Assembly: GCF_030704535.1 (NCBI RefSeq)
Contig: NC_081811.1
Coordinates: 857,501-921,500 of the forward strand
Direction: 5' to 3'
Length of the DNA: 64,000 bases
Source: Vitis vinifera
Taxonomy: Eukaryota > Streptophyta > Magnoliopsida > Vitales > Vitaceae
Both the position numbers and the translations under genes were made by a program. This document shows positions 12,801 through 25,734 of the stretch, piece by piece (positions within the stretch are counted from its first letter, which is position 1; each line of letters opens with the position of its first letter). The notes beneath the pieces were generated by a model. The model had not been told where the DNA came from, made no database searches, and saw nothing but the letters and a program-made list of their open reading frames with translations.

Positions 12801-15800
12801 CATCGCATGTCTATGAAGTTGAATAGTATGCAATGGGATAAGACCATCCTTATATTGAGAGAAAACAGTTAAAGACCCATTGGCTACCATCTGAAAAAGT
12901 AATTGAAGGGAATCATCCTCAATCAAACTCTGAGCAGCTGAAGGATGGCTTGCCAATGCTTTCATAATATGCACAACACTTCCCTCAATCTGCATGAAAT
13001 AAAGGAATTTATAAGATAAACTAATATTGTTGTTCTAGCCAGTTGCATCCCCAACCACTCAATAGTTATATTATATTGAGTAGTACAAATCTGGAATCTT
13101 TAAAAGACTGGAATCAAATCAATCACAATGTCAAAAGATACCATTCTGTATGTCTTATCCAATTAATATACTATATAGATGCATTTGTTTTGTTAAAATG
13201 GTTTTGGAGTGTCAATGTGTAAAAAACCAAGTTAAACAAGGAAAATAAATGAAAACTTAATAGATAATCAAAAATCAAGTATACTCCATGTGTACTTTAT
13301 TGCGCCTTTTTGCAAGCGCCTTAATATATTCTGCTTATTTACCTATCAAAAAAAATATAGATAATCAAAAATCAAATGTCTGCACAGAACAGAGTTTTAA
13401 ATCTCAACTGTTTTGGATACTAGGGGACTTTGCATAGTTATTTATTTAATCCCAATTGCGAAAAGCGTGCTTCATTTTCTACAGGTAATTAGTTTCCTAC
13501 AAGGAACAGGTGCTCCCATGGATATACACCTTCATACCAAGGATAAACAAGTGCTATGCCTCATGTCCAGACAATTAGAATAGACCAAAGCCTAGATTTC
13601 TAGTGAATAGAAAATGTGAAACACGGTGAATTTAAAGACACCTGAAACAAAGTTATTACCCCTAACGTAGGAAAACTAATTGATGAACAAGCAACAAGAT
13701 ATCATTTACCTTAAAAAGTGTGCAGCAAACTACAAATACTATCAGACATTGTCAGGCAAAACTGACATGCTCAGTTCAGTTAGATTTAAGATCATAGAAG
13801 GTCTGAAACAAATCCATCAGTAGTAGCAACATGAAAAGACCACAAAAAGTTACTGCCAGCATAATCCAGAGGGGTGAGAAAATGTTTGCAGAGAGATTAC
13901 AAATTTACAAGTATGAAGGACGTCTTAATAATGCTATGTGTCATGTTATGAAGGGAGTCTCTAAAATGCTATGTATCATGTTATGAGGCCAAATGTTTTG
14001 TTCTAAGAATTGTCATAAGAAGCTAAAAAAATTCAAGCACATAAAAGCAATCAGAATGGAAAGCACCACAGAGAAGACTACCCCTAGTTGGCGAACTTGT
14101 GCTACGTCACCATCATAATCTTTGTTGGCTAGAGATAGTTCTTCCTTATCAGGAGTCTTTTGCCTTTGATTAGCATCACTGGGATCCAGGAGAGCATTTA
14201 GAATATGAATGAGACAGCAAAAAATTCCAGAATCAAGGAGAGATTGCTTATCAATAGGCTGCACACAGAAAACATATAAAGTTACCAAAAATGGAGAGAA
14301 CTGATGTAATATAGTAAAGCTTCATCATGTATGCGTCTATGAGGGTATTTTCCATATTATTGATATCAAGTCATCCCAGAATAACAAACAAAAAAAATGC
14401 CTTCCACAACTATATGGATGAAACTTACTTTGAGCATACACACACACACGCACTCACACGTGTATGTATGTATGTATGTATCACAATATAGAAAGTGTGA
14501 AATAAAGCGAAACTACAAATATTTTTTCACACTGATGAAGCTTACAGATATATACCCCAGATACAAGAACTTCCACTGCATTTAACAAATTCGAACCAGG
14601 GCTGATGCCATCCTGCAGAGAAGTGCATGCACGATTGCTAAGTCAAGTGACGCATTCTCCAACAAAAAGAATAGCCTTCAAAAAACATCTAAATACATAC
14701 CTTTGTAACTTCAGAAAAAAAATTTAGCACTTTCACAACATTCAATGATCTTGTTTTGCTACCAATTTTCAACTTCTCAATATCTGTTACAAATGCTCTT
14801 CCCACAACAAAAGAGAATATATGTGTTTCAACTAACCTGAACCATCAACAGTTTAGAAGTTAGTTATTTGCTCATAATAAATATAATTACTTTTTTTTTA
14901 AGTTGCTGATTTTCTTGAAACATAGAAACTGTTATACAAGAATTAGTGACTTTTGGGGTGAATTATATGAGGTGAAGGCTTAATCCATAAAAGGAAGTAT
15001 AGAACACAGAGAGAACTTATCAAATTGGGGGAGGATGTGCAGATCATGGAAATCTAAATTTATTGGTAAATAAATCTTCAAGATGAAATCAAAAGGTAAA
15101 AACTACAGAAAACCCCTAAAAAGAAATTATGCATGTGTTTCCTGATCAGCATCCTTCAAAAGAAGTTAATGTCCATGAACTCTTTATGTACCACTTATGA
15201 AGCAAAAGAACTACAGAAATCAGTGATGTCAAACTATCAAATTTTCCAGGGAATACACAAATATTTACGAAAGTAGTAAGCTGAAAATTAAGAAAATTAA
15301 TAGCAAAACATAATCAAAAGTCCTAAAAACCTATTAACCAGCACCAAAAACTGCTCTACCATTCATAATAAGTCGTTTAATAATCTTAGTTTTATTTTTT
15401 TATAGATGTTCGGTAATTTTACTTTTATTATGAAAAAAATAAATATATAAATAAAGGCGGTACTAACCAATAGCAAGGCAATATCATCACAACTATATTG
15501 TAAAGTTGAGGCAATAAATTAAGAAGAGTAGTGTTCATACATGGTGACTAATTGGGCTACATTAGCATGTTGCTTCACTAATCTACAGAAAACATCTACA
15601 GTCAAATTCAAGGCCGCTTCTTTCTCCTGCATGGAAAAGAACCATTAAAAACCATGCTTATTATATAGATACTGAAAGTTCTCCCTAGAGTACAAAAATG
15701 TAAAATGGTATGCACTAATGGAGAACCAAAACAAGGTAAAAAAATTGATGGGTGAGCACAAACCTTTTCGGAACTGGAAGAACGGAACTCTTCCCAAAAT

Positions 15801-18800
15801 CTTTTGAAGTCCAATTCCAGTTCATGTTTGTCTCTGCTTTCACCAAAAAAATAATAATAATAATCAATTGATTAATTAAGCCATACAAGTGTTTGATGCA
15901 ATGTCTGACTAAATAAAATTAAAAATTAAAAAAAATCAATCTAAAGAAAATATATGCAAAAAGGAAGCCCCGATCATGTTTACAAAGGGCACCAGAATAT
16001 AAAAAGGTTATAAACTCTAATGTATAAGTTAAAATGAAATCATGCAACAAAACTCCCAGAAACAGCTCAAACAACCAAAGAAAACATGGCTTATGATTTA
16101 AATCCATAACAATAAATAACAAAATGCCAACATGTAAGAGCTAAAAGTTTAATGGGCCTAGCAGCCTTGTTTTCCAAATGCAAAATCAAGCACAGAACAA
16201 AGAGAATTAGCCAAACATTAAGAAATGTGAAGAGGAAAAAAAAGACTCCACATGGCATCAGCAGAAGTGAAGCGGTACATATTTATCATCCGACTTGATT
16301 GGGAAATGAGGTAATATACCTAGTTACCTACTAAGAAATAGTCTTCTTATTAGAAAAGAAAGCTCTATGAATCTATATAAACCTATATAGGCTTTTAAAA
16401 TTTATTACTAGAACTTAGCGAGAGTTTTTAGTAACTTCCAAGCTTCTTTAAAAGGTGGTTGTCTTCTCATAAAGGAGATGGCTTAGCAAACCTAGGTGCA
16501 ATTGTCAAGGAACCTAGGTGTTCAGTCTTTCTTGACCTTTGCATCTCATTCTACAACCCAATAAACTTCTATAGTGCTAAAAATTTAACGATCCTACATC
16601 ACAATCATTTCTATGTTTATATATTTTTTTCCCTATTGTCGCTCACCCATCTTAACATCCTCATTCCGGTTACACCCATTAACATGATGCTTCTGAATTG
16701 CTCAAAAAAGAAACGATTGCACAAAATAGAGATCTAATGGCCAGATTTTGACTAACAAATAAAGAAGCAAGGGAGAGGGGTAGAGACAAGAACAACGACA
16801 AATAAGTTGACAGGTGCCAACACTTTGATTCTTGAGATGATAAGAAACCAGCAACCTAATTCCAGGCAGAAGTCCAAAAATATAAGCTGTTTTATCCCTA
16901 TTCAGACCATTCATTCAGCCGCTAACAGATACATCTCAATGGAAAAAATCCAATTAAGTGTCAGAGTGGAGCCAATATTTTAAAAATGAAATAATGTCCT
17001 TCCAAAGCCTTAAGGAGAATCATATTGGAATCTTTGTTGAATAGTATTTCCTGCCTAAAAGGAATTCTTGAGGTGCTTCTGAAATACATGATGGCAAAAT
17101 ACTTGACATACAATTAACCCCCTAACTAAAAGTTTAACAAAGTAATACAAAACTCTTATCTTCCTATAGCACCAAGAAATGTCAATTACGGTATTCCTGG
17201 AGCAAACTGTAGCAATCACAAGAACTCTGATTATACAGCAGCCATACCAATGACCACATACACATATATACTGCATCAATCACATAATAAATTCTACTTA
17301 ACAGAACCTTATATCCCAACTAATTGGACAAACCCACACATCCTTTTCATCATTTAGCATTATCTGGTGACAGACAATCAAATCTTTCCTCACGGCCCCA
17401 ACACATGTCCTTTTTGTCTTCTTCTTGTCTTTATAACATTTTCAAGTTGAACTAAATCACCCTTCTTCACTCAGAAGTCACCATCTTCCTTGCAGACAAT
17501 TAAACCATCTTCCTTTTCAAGAATGCATCCATTTCGAGTTCTATATTTCTCTCCAACAGCATCCTAGACCATAAATAATGGGGAATACTGCTGGAAATAT
17601 TTGAAGATTTACAATAGAAGAGGAAGGCTGGTTCCAAAGCCTAAACATTAATTAGGGAAATCAACGATAATGTAAAATATTTTTAGGACCTATCGTAGTT
17701 TGTGTTAACTTAAGCCTTACATTAATTTTTAGGAGATAGTTTACCATTTGTCAAGTTTTTATTTCTTTCTTTTTTTTTTCTTTTGTCTTTTTTGTTATAA
17801 AAAAATATTTCTTTCCCTTATTAATATTTCTGTAAGAAGAGATAAGGAAGTACACAAGTTATCCTCCTAGGAAAAAGTTATGACTAGAATTTTAATAGAC
17901 ATTTTTAACTTCTTTTTATGCTTCTTCTTACATGGGAGTAATTAAAAACCCTTAAAGTATGACTGCCAAAGAAACTTGGCAAGATTGTCAAAGATTTCTG
18001 TTCCTCATTTCAAGTGTCTGTAATCCTTTCATCTTATTTTATAACTCAAGGAATTTATCTAATGCCAAAAATCTAAAGATCCTACATAAAGCATTAGTCC
18101 TACAGCCATCTTGTAAAATTTTCTTCCAATTTGATAGGTATTCAATGATCACATAGTAATCCAAAAGCATTTCCGATTCCATCCATCTTGATCCAGTTTT
18201 ATGAATAACATCCTCAGCAATCTCATTTTTAATCTAGGTCTCTAAACCTATGTTCCACGTGTTTTACCTCATTCTAGGTTATTCCAAGAGTTATAGACTC
18301 TAAGGTGTATCTCCTTAGCTTTAACTTAGAATTTACCAGTGGTCTTGTCCACCTACTGAGACTATAACTATATGCCTAACAAGACCACAATAACTAGCAT
18401 GCCCAACAAGATCATCCATAACCAATGCAAAAGCTTAAGGTCAAGGCCAAACCTTCACATAAGCATACTGTCCTCTAGCTACTTTTGAACAAACTACAGC
18501 TCCGTTTTATTATGAATATTTAGATTTCTTAAAAATTTATATTGCTTTCCTCCAACTACTTTCACATTAGTTCCACCCAATGTTTTCAAAATCGGACTGG
18601 ACATGAAACCCAAAAAGTTTATGGTTCACTCTCCTCCAACTACTTTCACATTAGTTCCATGGTTCCATCTCCACAACTCCACATGCATGCCATTGATCAC
18701 ATCATAATATGCACCTAATACTCTTTTCTTTTCTAAAAGTCACCATATAACTCTACCCTTATATGTTTCCTCCACATTAGCAAATTCCATTCTAATGAAT

Positions 18801-19614
18801 GAGTACCAAGCTAATCAATGGCTACCACTTAATATCAAACCACATTGACAAACATTTAACATTTAATCCCCATCCATCATTTGTGCCACCATCCAGAAAA
18901 AGGGAACTCTGAGATGCATTATTATCCTATACAATGCAGCTCCCAAGAGAAGCATCTTGAGTGAGGAGTAAATAGTAGAATGTAGTTATCACCTATCAAT
19001 AAGCACATGAGCTTTTAGAGGACTCAATTGAAGACAGACAATGAAATGAAGCCACCTGCTCCTTTCAATCCCATACAACACCAGCACTCAATATTGACCA
19101 CATGGGCACCTAGCAGGCCACGGTCCCCATCGAGAGTTGAAACATGAAAGCACTTCTGCAGTTCTACTAGAACCCAGAAGATCTCTATCAACAAAAATAT
19201 CAAATCAAGAAGCATACCAATGTTAATTTTACAATTTATCACTTCACACGGCACAAAAAGTCCAGTTCTCTAGTAAATCAGTGATCAACAACCAATAAGC
19301 AACATTTGCGTAGATTCAAAACGTACAAAAATAAATAAATAAAAAGACACCTTTTAATGCTCAACAGCCAGTGGTCAGCCCACGGTAACAGTCCATGATT
19401 TCATCAAAATCAACATTTTCAGAAACAAACAAACGAAAAATCAGGAATCAAGATTGAACCTTGAAGGAGACCCCGAGAAGTCCTGACGTGCCGACTGGAC
19501 ATTTTCATTGCTGGAAAAAGGAGATGAGGATGACCCTGAAACTGGCGACGCCGCTGGAGTTTGCGATAAACCGACCTTCTCTTTGATGTCCTTAAGCAAT
19601 GATACCCATTTCAT
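845..19614 (-). CDS. SPI: SPIRRIG-type BEACH-domain protein, N-terminal 15 exons (3' end outside window)
   Basis: Giant scaffold protein of the LYST/WDFY3 family; the Arabidopsis relative SPIRRIG acts in membrane trafficking, cell shape and mRNA-body function. Coding exons in order: 19614-19460, 15833-15764, 15626-15541, 14836-14701, 14612-14556, 14258-14082, 12989-12798, 12036-11971, 9673-9559, 9360-8177, 7933-7234, 7147-7045, 6932-5818, 5718-4068, 3907-845. All joins are GT-AG and keep phase, giving about 2,956 codons; family members are near 3,600 residues, so the BEACH and WD40 parts lie outside. The protein opens MKWVSLLKDIKEKVGL, a family signature. A concanavalin-A-like lectin segment lies near residues 1073-1290, a conserved helical region at 1390-1930, and the PH-like part of PH-BEACH at about 2780-2956. 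An in-frame ATG eight codons upstream (19638) could serve as start; I chose 19614 by family match. The Arabidopsis paralogue BCHA1 fits nearly as well. Confidence 0.93.
9841..10480. repeat. Three-copy degenerate tandem repeat in BEACH gene intron 8
   Basis: Units begin near 9841, 10192 and 10411, each with a variant of GAGTTACCAACTTTCC, followed by a run ending in a version of 'tatcatgctctaacac'. The second spacing is 219 bases. The first is 351 bases, which falls to about 233 once the SINE and its duplicated target inside unit 1 are removed. This resembles a dispersed plant repeat ending in a 'taccatgttgagttacc' motif, but I cannot name the family. Confidence 0.65.
9913..10013 (+). mobile_element. 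tRNA-derived SINE with target-site duplication
   Basis: The head has a tRNA-like A box (TGGCTCAAGTGG) and a B box (GGTTCAAGTCCC) about 40 bases later, the layout of an internal RNA polymerase III promoter. The tail is TTTACCTATCAAAAA followed by A-rich sequence. It is flanked by near-identical 17-base direct repeats at 9896-9912 and 10014-10030 (two mismatches), as expected for a retroposed copy. It sits in intron 8 of the BEACH gene, antisense to it. The tail is shared with LINE fragments elsewhere in this window. Confidence 0.82.
11300..11480 (-). repeat. LTR-like retroelement remnant
   Basis: On the minus strand this piece of BEACH intron 8 reads a 'ccatgaatctatataaag' promoter-like run and, about 90 bases later, 'gtgattgtcaagga'. 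The same two landmarks recur on the plus strand at about 16360-16510 in intron 1, and the second landmark in a weaker form at about 17970-17995. They look like scattered remnants of one LTR family, but no intact LTR ends or target duplications were found. Confidence 0.3.
12696..12750 (-). mobile_element. Very short LINE/SINE 3' tail
   Basis: Read on the minus strand, this ends in TTTACCTATCAGAAAAAA and then an A/T-rich tail. It is bounded by imperfect 12-base direct repeats at 12684-12695 and 12751-12762 (one mismatch). It lies in intron 7 of the BEACH gene. The piece is too short to tell whether it is a truncated LINE or a SINE. Confidence 0.5.
13279..13356 (+). mobile_element. 5'-truncated LINE tail with perfect target-site duplication
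   Basis: A 78-base insert ending in TTTACCTATCAAAAAAA is flanked by identical 19-base direct repeats (13260-13278 and 13357-13375). Long perfect target duplications and an A-rich 3' end are the marks of target-primed reverse transcription with severe 5' truncation. It lies in intron 6 of the BEACH gene, antisense to it. Confidence 0.8.
14437..14480. repeat. Compound microsatellite (CA)n and (TATG)n
   Basis: A run of CA dinucleotides is followed by about five TATG/TGTA units, within intron 5 of the BEACH gene. Confidence 0.85.
16360..16510 (+). repeat. LTR-like retroelement remnant, second copy
   Basis: Plus-strand copy of the remnant at 11300-11480: 'ctatgaatctatataaac' and, further on, 'gcaattgtcaaggaacc'. 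A more decayed relative of its downstream part lies at 17950-18110, where both read a version of 'gatcctacat' after about 130 bases. All are in the 3.6 kb first intron of the BEACH gene. Confidence 0.3.
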
Positions 19615-20300
19615 TGTTTTCCTGGATCCCTGAAACATGTGAAGTTTCTCATCCGACGCACCGCAGATCGCAGCCTCCTGGAACAACCCCGCCGCGATCT
19701 AGAAGGATCTGGAAGCTCAATTCCCCTATCGCCCAATCTTCCCCCCTCCCTCCGATTCCTCCAGCCCCCCGCAAAAAAATAAAATCCCAAAATTCACGAA
19801 ACCAGATGAGCAAAAACCAATCAAAGATTGAGAGCAGCAACCAAGATCCGGCCACAATTTCCCCCACTTCCTGATCTCCGCCCGCTGCTCTCCAAGCTGG
19901 CTTTCTTCCCTTGTTTTTCTTTTTTATTAAAATAAAATAATAACAATAATAAATCTTTTGCCCTAAAAAACAGGGCAGCTAACGAATACGCGACTTCGGT
20001 TGTGAAAGGAAGGCGAAGAACGAAGCAGAGAAGAAGCTCCTTCCTCTCTTTCCCTCTCTATCTCTCCTTTCTCTCTCTTGAAAGACCTTCACTTTCTCTC
20101 TCTAGAAATTCTCTTTCTCTCTCTTCTCTCTTCTCTCTTCGCCTCTCTGGTTTTTTTTCGGACGGCCTCTGAGCGCGGGCTCTATATCTGCTCTTTTTCT
20201 TTTGTTTCTCTGTCCCAGCTCTCTCTATCCACGTCAGCGTGGGATCCACCAGTGTGGAGTCGCCACGTGGAGTCTCGAGATCAACGGAGAGCAAACGTGA
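19615..20300 (-). promoter_or_regulatory. 5' leader and promoter region of the BEACH gene
   Basis: Upstream of the start codon the transcript strand is strikingly GA-rich between about 20037 and 20140, typical of a plant 5' leader. A CAG at the end of 'catgtttcag' just before the start could be the acceptor of a leader intron. Further out are a CCACGTCA box (20229-20236) and a GCCACGTGG G-box (20262-20270), both bZIP-type sites. The transcription start cannot be fixed from sequence alone. Confidence 0.5.
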
Positions 20301-22744
20301 GAGCCTCTCTTGGTCTGCAATGGAAGTTAATGACAAGGCCGTTGTGCCTGTCCCTTTTCTTTTTCTCTTTTTTAAAATTTTAAAAAAATTATTAATTAAT
20401 GTTTCTTTTAATTGTTGATGTAACCTTTCCTCATTTCTTATTCCCTAAGAAATACCATCCATCTTTCCTCAATTCAAATCCTAAATGGTCTTTGTCTTAT
20501 TATTTAAACAATATGAAATAATTATTTAAACTACCCAATTTTGAAATTCAATTGGATAAAGAATAAATTTTTGTTCCTCATTATTTTCAAAAGTTAGAAT
20601 TAAATTCAAAATTTATAATTTAAAAAAATAGTATTTGTATTATAAAAACTTACAAAAACAGATAAATTATTATTTATTTTTTTATTTTAATATCTAGGTA
20701 TAGTAAACTAAAATATAGGAGTAATTTTTGTAATTTACCAACAAAATTTTACAACCCCATAAAAAGGAGGAGATACTACAAGCGTAATGATGGCATTTCA
20801 TTATTCTATTGGGCAAGGGGAGAAGGATGTGCCATGGTTTGCCTTTTATTGACCCTATAAAATGAAATGATACATGTACATGAATCCTATCAAGCATGGC
20901 ATCCTCCATGATTAGACCATGTTAGAACTCAACATTTTGGTCTTCAATTTTCATTAATTTGATTTTTGGGTAGTGCTAGAAATTCCGAATATGTACATTT
21001 TGCACACATTTTCCCTTCAATTTCTTGTTTGACAAGTCAATTTTGGGCTTCCCAATAGGGGAACTCTTCCAACATGCTTTTGTCACTCCCATCTATGTAT
21101 TAACTACCCCTTTACATAATTGGTCATTGCTTGTTTTTGAATGTTTTTTTGCTTCCAAGCTACCTAAAAAACTTAAACACCCACATTAAAGAAACCCATA
21201 AAAATGGTAAAAAAATGTAGATTAAAAGGCTAGAGATACTAAATCATGTAAGAATAATCCACCCCCACATCATTCAATGCAACAAATAAGTAGATTAGGT
21301 GAATTAGAGTATGACACTAGACCTAATTTAAGGTGGCAACAAGAACAAGAAAATCAAATTTTGATGGCAATAACATTGAATAGTAGATTGGTTTGAGTAA
21401 ATTAGGTCAGTCTACTCTCCCCATGCTTTCTCTTTCCATTGAAGTGAAAACAAGTTAGGCGAGAATGAGTCCTTCTTTGACCCTTAGAAGATGTCAACAT
21501 GAGATCAATACTAATGTGGAAGAACCCTAATTTTCTAACTCGTGTTGCAAGGCAAGACCCAATAATATATGCATTGATTTTATCAAAGTCCCTTTCGTAT
21601 TTTCACTATAGATTTAGTACCATGGGGGGTGGAAGTGGAGCCAAAAGCAATGTCATCCATTAGAAAATTTGTCCTTTTAACCCATTAGAATCTAAATTCA
21701 TGGTGGGCTTTGCTCATAGTATAAGAAGGACCCATTGTCCCCAAATCATCCCACAAGATAAAGTTATAAAATTTTGCCTTACTTTGTAGAAAATTTTTGA
21801 CAATAGTGAAGTAAAATAAGGAGATAAAAGGGAAGAAAAAAAATCAAAATTAAATAAGAATTTGATAAATGATATTTTAATATAATTTTTGCCTAATGTC
21901 AGGCAATTGGGAACTTTTGTTTATTGGGTTTATACCAAACACACTTTTGAACAAGTTTTGATTTTGATTGCAACTTTGTTTGAAGAGAATTTTTTTTAAA
22001 ACAAAAATTGACCATATTTGCTTGAAATGGATTCAAGCTTTTGAGATGATGGAGATGCTTTATAGAAAGTAGAAAATGTCATTGAAAAGCACCAATGTCA
22101 CAAGAAAGTATTGGGGAAAAGTAAAGGACAAGTTATGGTTTGATTGTTTTTTCCTATTTTAAATTGTTTGGCTTTTTACATTATGCTTTAGTCTTCAAAC
22201 ACGTGAGATGGAAAAATCAAAATTTAATATATTTTAATTATCTAAATGTAGATTTAAAATAATTAAAAAATATTTAAAATATTATAAAAAATAATATTTA
22301 ATATATTAATTTATTGTCATTTTGATAATAATTTTAAAAAACGTTTTTAATATTGTTGGGATTTTTTAATCGAATTCAATAAAAATTTATTTCATAGAAA
22401 CTTAATATTATGCGATATATTTGGATATGTGAATTTATTTTCATACATGTCACATAAGTTTGAATAAACTAATATTTTTTACATTTTGGGTATAATACCA
22501 AAACAATTTTTATTATTATTATTATTATAAAATATTTACCCTTTTATTTATTTTTTATTTTTTAAAATTAAATTAATTTATAATTTCATTACCTCGCAAA
22601 TCCTAGTCGAGTGGGTTGGTACTAATCTAAATTAAAAATTTGCATATCCCATTTTTTTTTCCCTACTTTAATGGATTTTGGAGACCCGATTTCCAAGTTG
22701 GAGGAGCCTTGATTTTCTACAATGATTTTTTTTATAGCAATAAT

Positions 22745-23100
22745 AAAAATTCTCCCGCCAATCCCGTGCTGCGGCCGTTGTCATGATTCATCACGTCGGC
22801 GCCTCATCACACTCTTCCAGAGCGCGTGACATGTGAACAACCTAAAATGCAAGACCACCGATAGAGCGTGTGTCCCCATCTCACTTGCGCGTGGGATGGA
22901 AAATCTTGCTAAACGATAAACAAGTGAGAAAAAGAGAAATAAAAAGAGAAAATATCACGTGTGGGACCGACCACGAAATGAGAAAGGGGCGAGAGTGGTC
23001 CCCACCGTCGGATTGTGCGAACGTGGAAGAGTGCGAGAGTTGCGGAGTGAAAAAGCTTGATGGGTCCTTCATCTTTCCATCCATTTGTTTGACCTTTCGA
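22745..23100. promoter_or_regulatory. GC-rich island with G-box-like motifs, no gene attached
   Basis: About 350 bases stand out from the AT-rich surroundings. They contain ATCACGTC, GCGCGTG, a TCACGTGTGGGACC run near 22957, GTGGTCCCCACC near 22998 and AACGTGG. This composition resembles a plant promoter, yet no coding exon begins within several kilobases on either side. Confidence 0.3.
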
Positions 23101-24365
23101 ACTTTGAATCATCTCTTTTTAATTTTATTTTATTGTTTTTTTCTTTTTTTATGGCTCTCGTGAAATTCAAAATTTGAAGCCAATTACCCATCCAAAATTT
23201 ATCATATATATAATATTTAATATGGTATTTTTTTTAAAAATTATTTGATTTTTGAAAACTATTCTTAGAAATAACGGTAATATTGATTGAAACTAAGTCT
23301 TATGTACAGATGGTAATTTATGATGGTGTTTGTATTAAAATTAAAATATTCTATCATATAGCTCAACTTAAACTCGACACGAATAATAATTATATCAAAA
23401 AATATAAACTCATCATATCTAATAATCAGGTTGAATTATGTTTGGTATATTTTAATATTTTAATAATATTTAATTAAATTAATAGCGATATTATTAGATA
23501 GTTCAATTTGGATCAAATACGGGTTATAAAGATTGACCAAAAAATTATACATTTATCAAACAAGTTATGCATGTCCACGCGAACTTGATTAAAACCGATT
23601 TATACTCGACTTAAACCTATGAAAAATGTATTAGGTTCGTGTCATATCGGTGAATTCATCTTTATTTTTCAATATAATTTATTTATATTTGGGATAAGTA
23701 TACGTTTTTTTACTCAAATTTGAATAAAATTTTATTTGATTAAACTTTTAAATGGATTATTATTTTTTTTGGTTACGTTTGAAGAAATTATATTTGAAAA
23801 TGATAGGACATGTTTAAAAATTATATTCAAATATTTTAAAATTCATATGTTAATGATCATGAAGTTTGAAAAATTCTCCCAAAGATAAATTTATTAAAAT
23901 ATACAAATTTATTTAAAATAATTGAATTTTATATTAGAATGGAGTAAGTATCGGTTCAAACTTGCTTATAATGAAGCCAACAAGCTTAAAAGTGTGATTA
24001 AACTAACAAACATGTTGCATGCATGTAGAATAATTAAATTCGCATACAATTTTTAATATGAGAAAATGTAAATAATTAATTTACAATATAGTTTTCTTAT
24101 ATTAAAATAATTAATTATTTTTAAAAAATAATTACCAAACATAATCTTAACCTCCAACCCTTAAGACCATGTTGTTGGGAAAATCTATTACAATATGCCA
24201 AAATACCACATCTAAACGAAAATAATGATATTAGCTTTAATTTTTATTTTTTTTTGTCCTTTTTCAATGTTCATATTCTTATATATATCTATATATCTAG
24301 TTTCAATAAATATTGGATTCCATGTGAATGTGAAAATTATTAAAAAAAATAAAATAAAAATATGA

Positions 24366-24910
24366 AACTATGTTTGGTTATTTGAAAATCGAGGAAATAG
24401 CATAAAAAAATAGAATAAAAGAAAATTAATAAATATGTTTTAAAGTAATAATTTATGTCAGTATTCGGTAAATTAACTTAATAACTTAAAAGGTTTTCAT
24501 AACTTAATTCAAATCATTAAATAAATTAAGTTAGTTTAATAAAATAACTTAAAATAAAAAATAATATTAAATAATAAATAAAAATAATTGATTTATTTTT
24601 AAGTCCATATATTAATTTTACTTTTTTACCCTTATTTTAATTACTTTTACTATCTCTTTTGTTATTTCATGACATATTGATTATTACTTGATCTCATTTG
24701 CTCTAATTGTAATTTACAATAAAAAAAAAACATGTTAATTTGATGATTTAAAATAAATTTTATCAAACAATATTAATACTTAAAATAAAAATTAAATAAA
24801 AAATTTTAAGTAAGCAACATGAATATAATTTAAGTTGTTTTTTCCTTAATATTAATTTGAAATTTTCTTTAATTTTTTTCTTCTATTAATTTGCAACAAC
24901 CAAACATGCC
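24366..24910. mobile_element. Foldback (MITE-like) element
   Basis: The left end reads 'atgtttggttatttgaaaa' and the right end is nearly its inverse ('gcaacaaccaaacatgc'), giving imperfect terminal inverted repeats about 540 bases apart. The inside is non-coding and AT-rich with repeated 'aacttaa' words. I did not find a clear target-site duplication, so the boundaries are approximate. Confidence 0.4.
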
Positions 24911-25734
24911 CTAATCAAGTGAGAAACTTTCCAAAAGAAGAGTCCCATTGAAATTGGGATCACAGACAATGATAAGTCTCATTTTAGGTGAATTTGGGCT
25001 TCTTCCTAAGGCCAAAAAATAATAATTTACGGGAATCATAGTTTGTAAAAGTCAATGCTTGGTAATGATGCTAAACAACATTAATTTAATAAATCATGTG
25101 TTCTTTATTCTTAGGGTTTACGCGGTTTGAATTTTTTTGGCTATCGGATCAGATTAATGAACACAATTCAAATGTTGTGTAATGCATTATATTATATGAT
25201 TGAGTTTATAATTGGAATCCACAGATTATAACAACCCACTTGCTGAAAAATTATTAATTATAGTACTTTTATAAAATCTCTAAATATAATTTTTTGGTTG
25301 TAAGTGTTTTAATAACATATAGAAAAAAATGATTTTCTTTGGTTTTGAAAATAAATATTTAAAAAATAGTTTTAATGTATATATATATATTTTTTAAAAT
25401 AAAAGGTGCTTGAGAAATTTTAATATCTTCAACATATTTTTTATGTTTTAAATATTTTTTAAAATAATAATCATATATAATATTTTATTTTCAATAATTT
25501 CTTGGTATATTTACGATTATTTTTAAAATCAGAATCAAACAATAATTAAGACTATCCTTAAGAGTGATTCAAAAAAACATTCCTATAAACTTTCTAATTC
25601 TTGAAGAATAAAAAAAAAAATAGTATTATAAATGATAAAAATGTTTCTTAAAATCACTATTAAACGGGTTATAAGAGTGCGTTTAACAATATTTCGAGTA
25701 GAAATATTTTTTTTAAAAGTGAATTTTAAGATAA

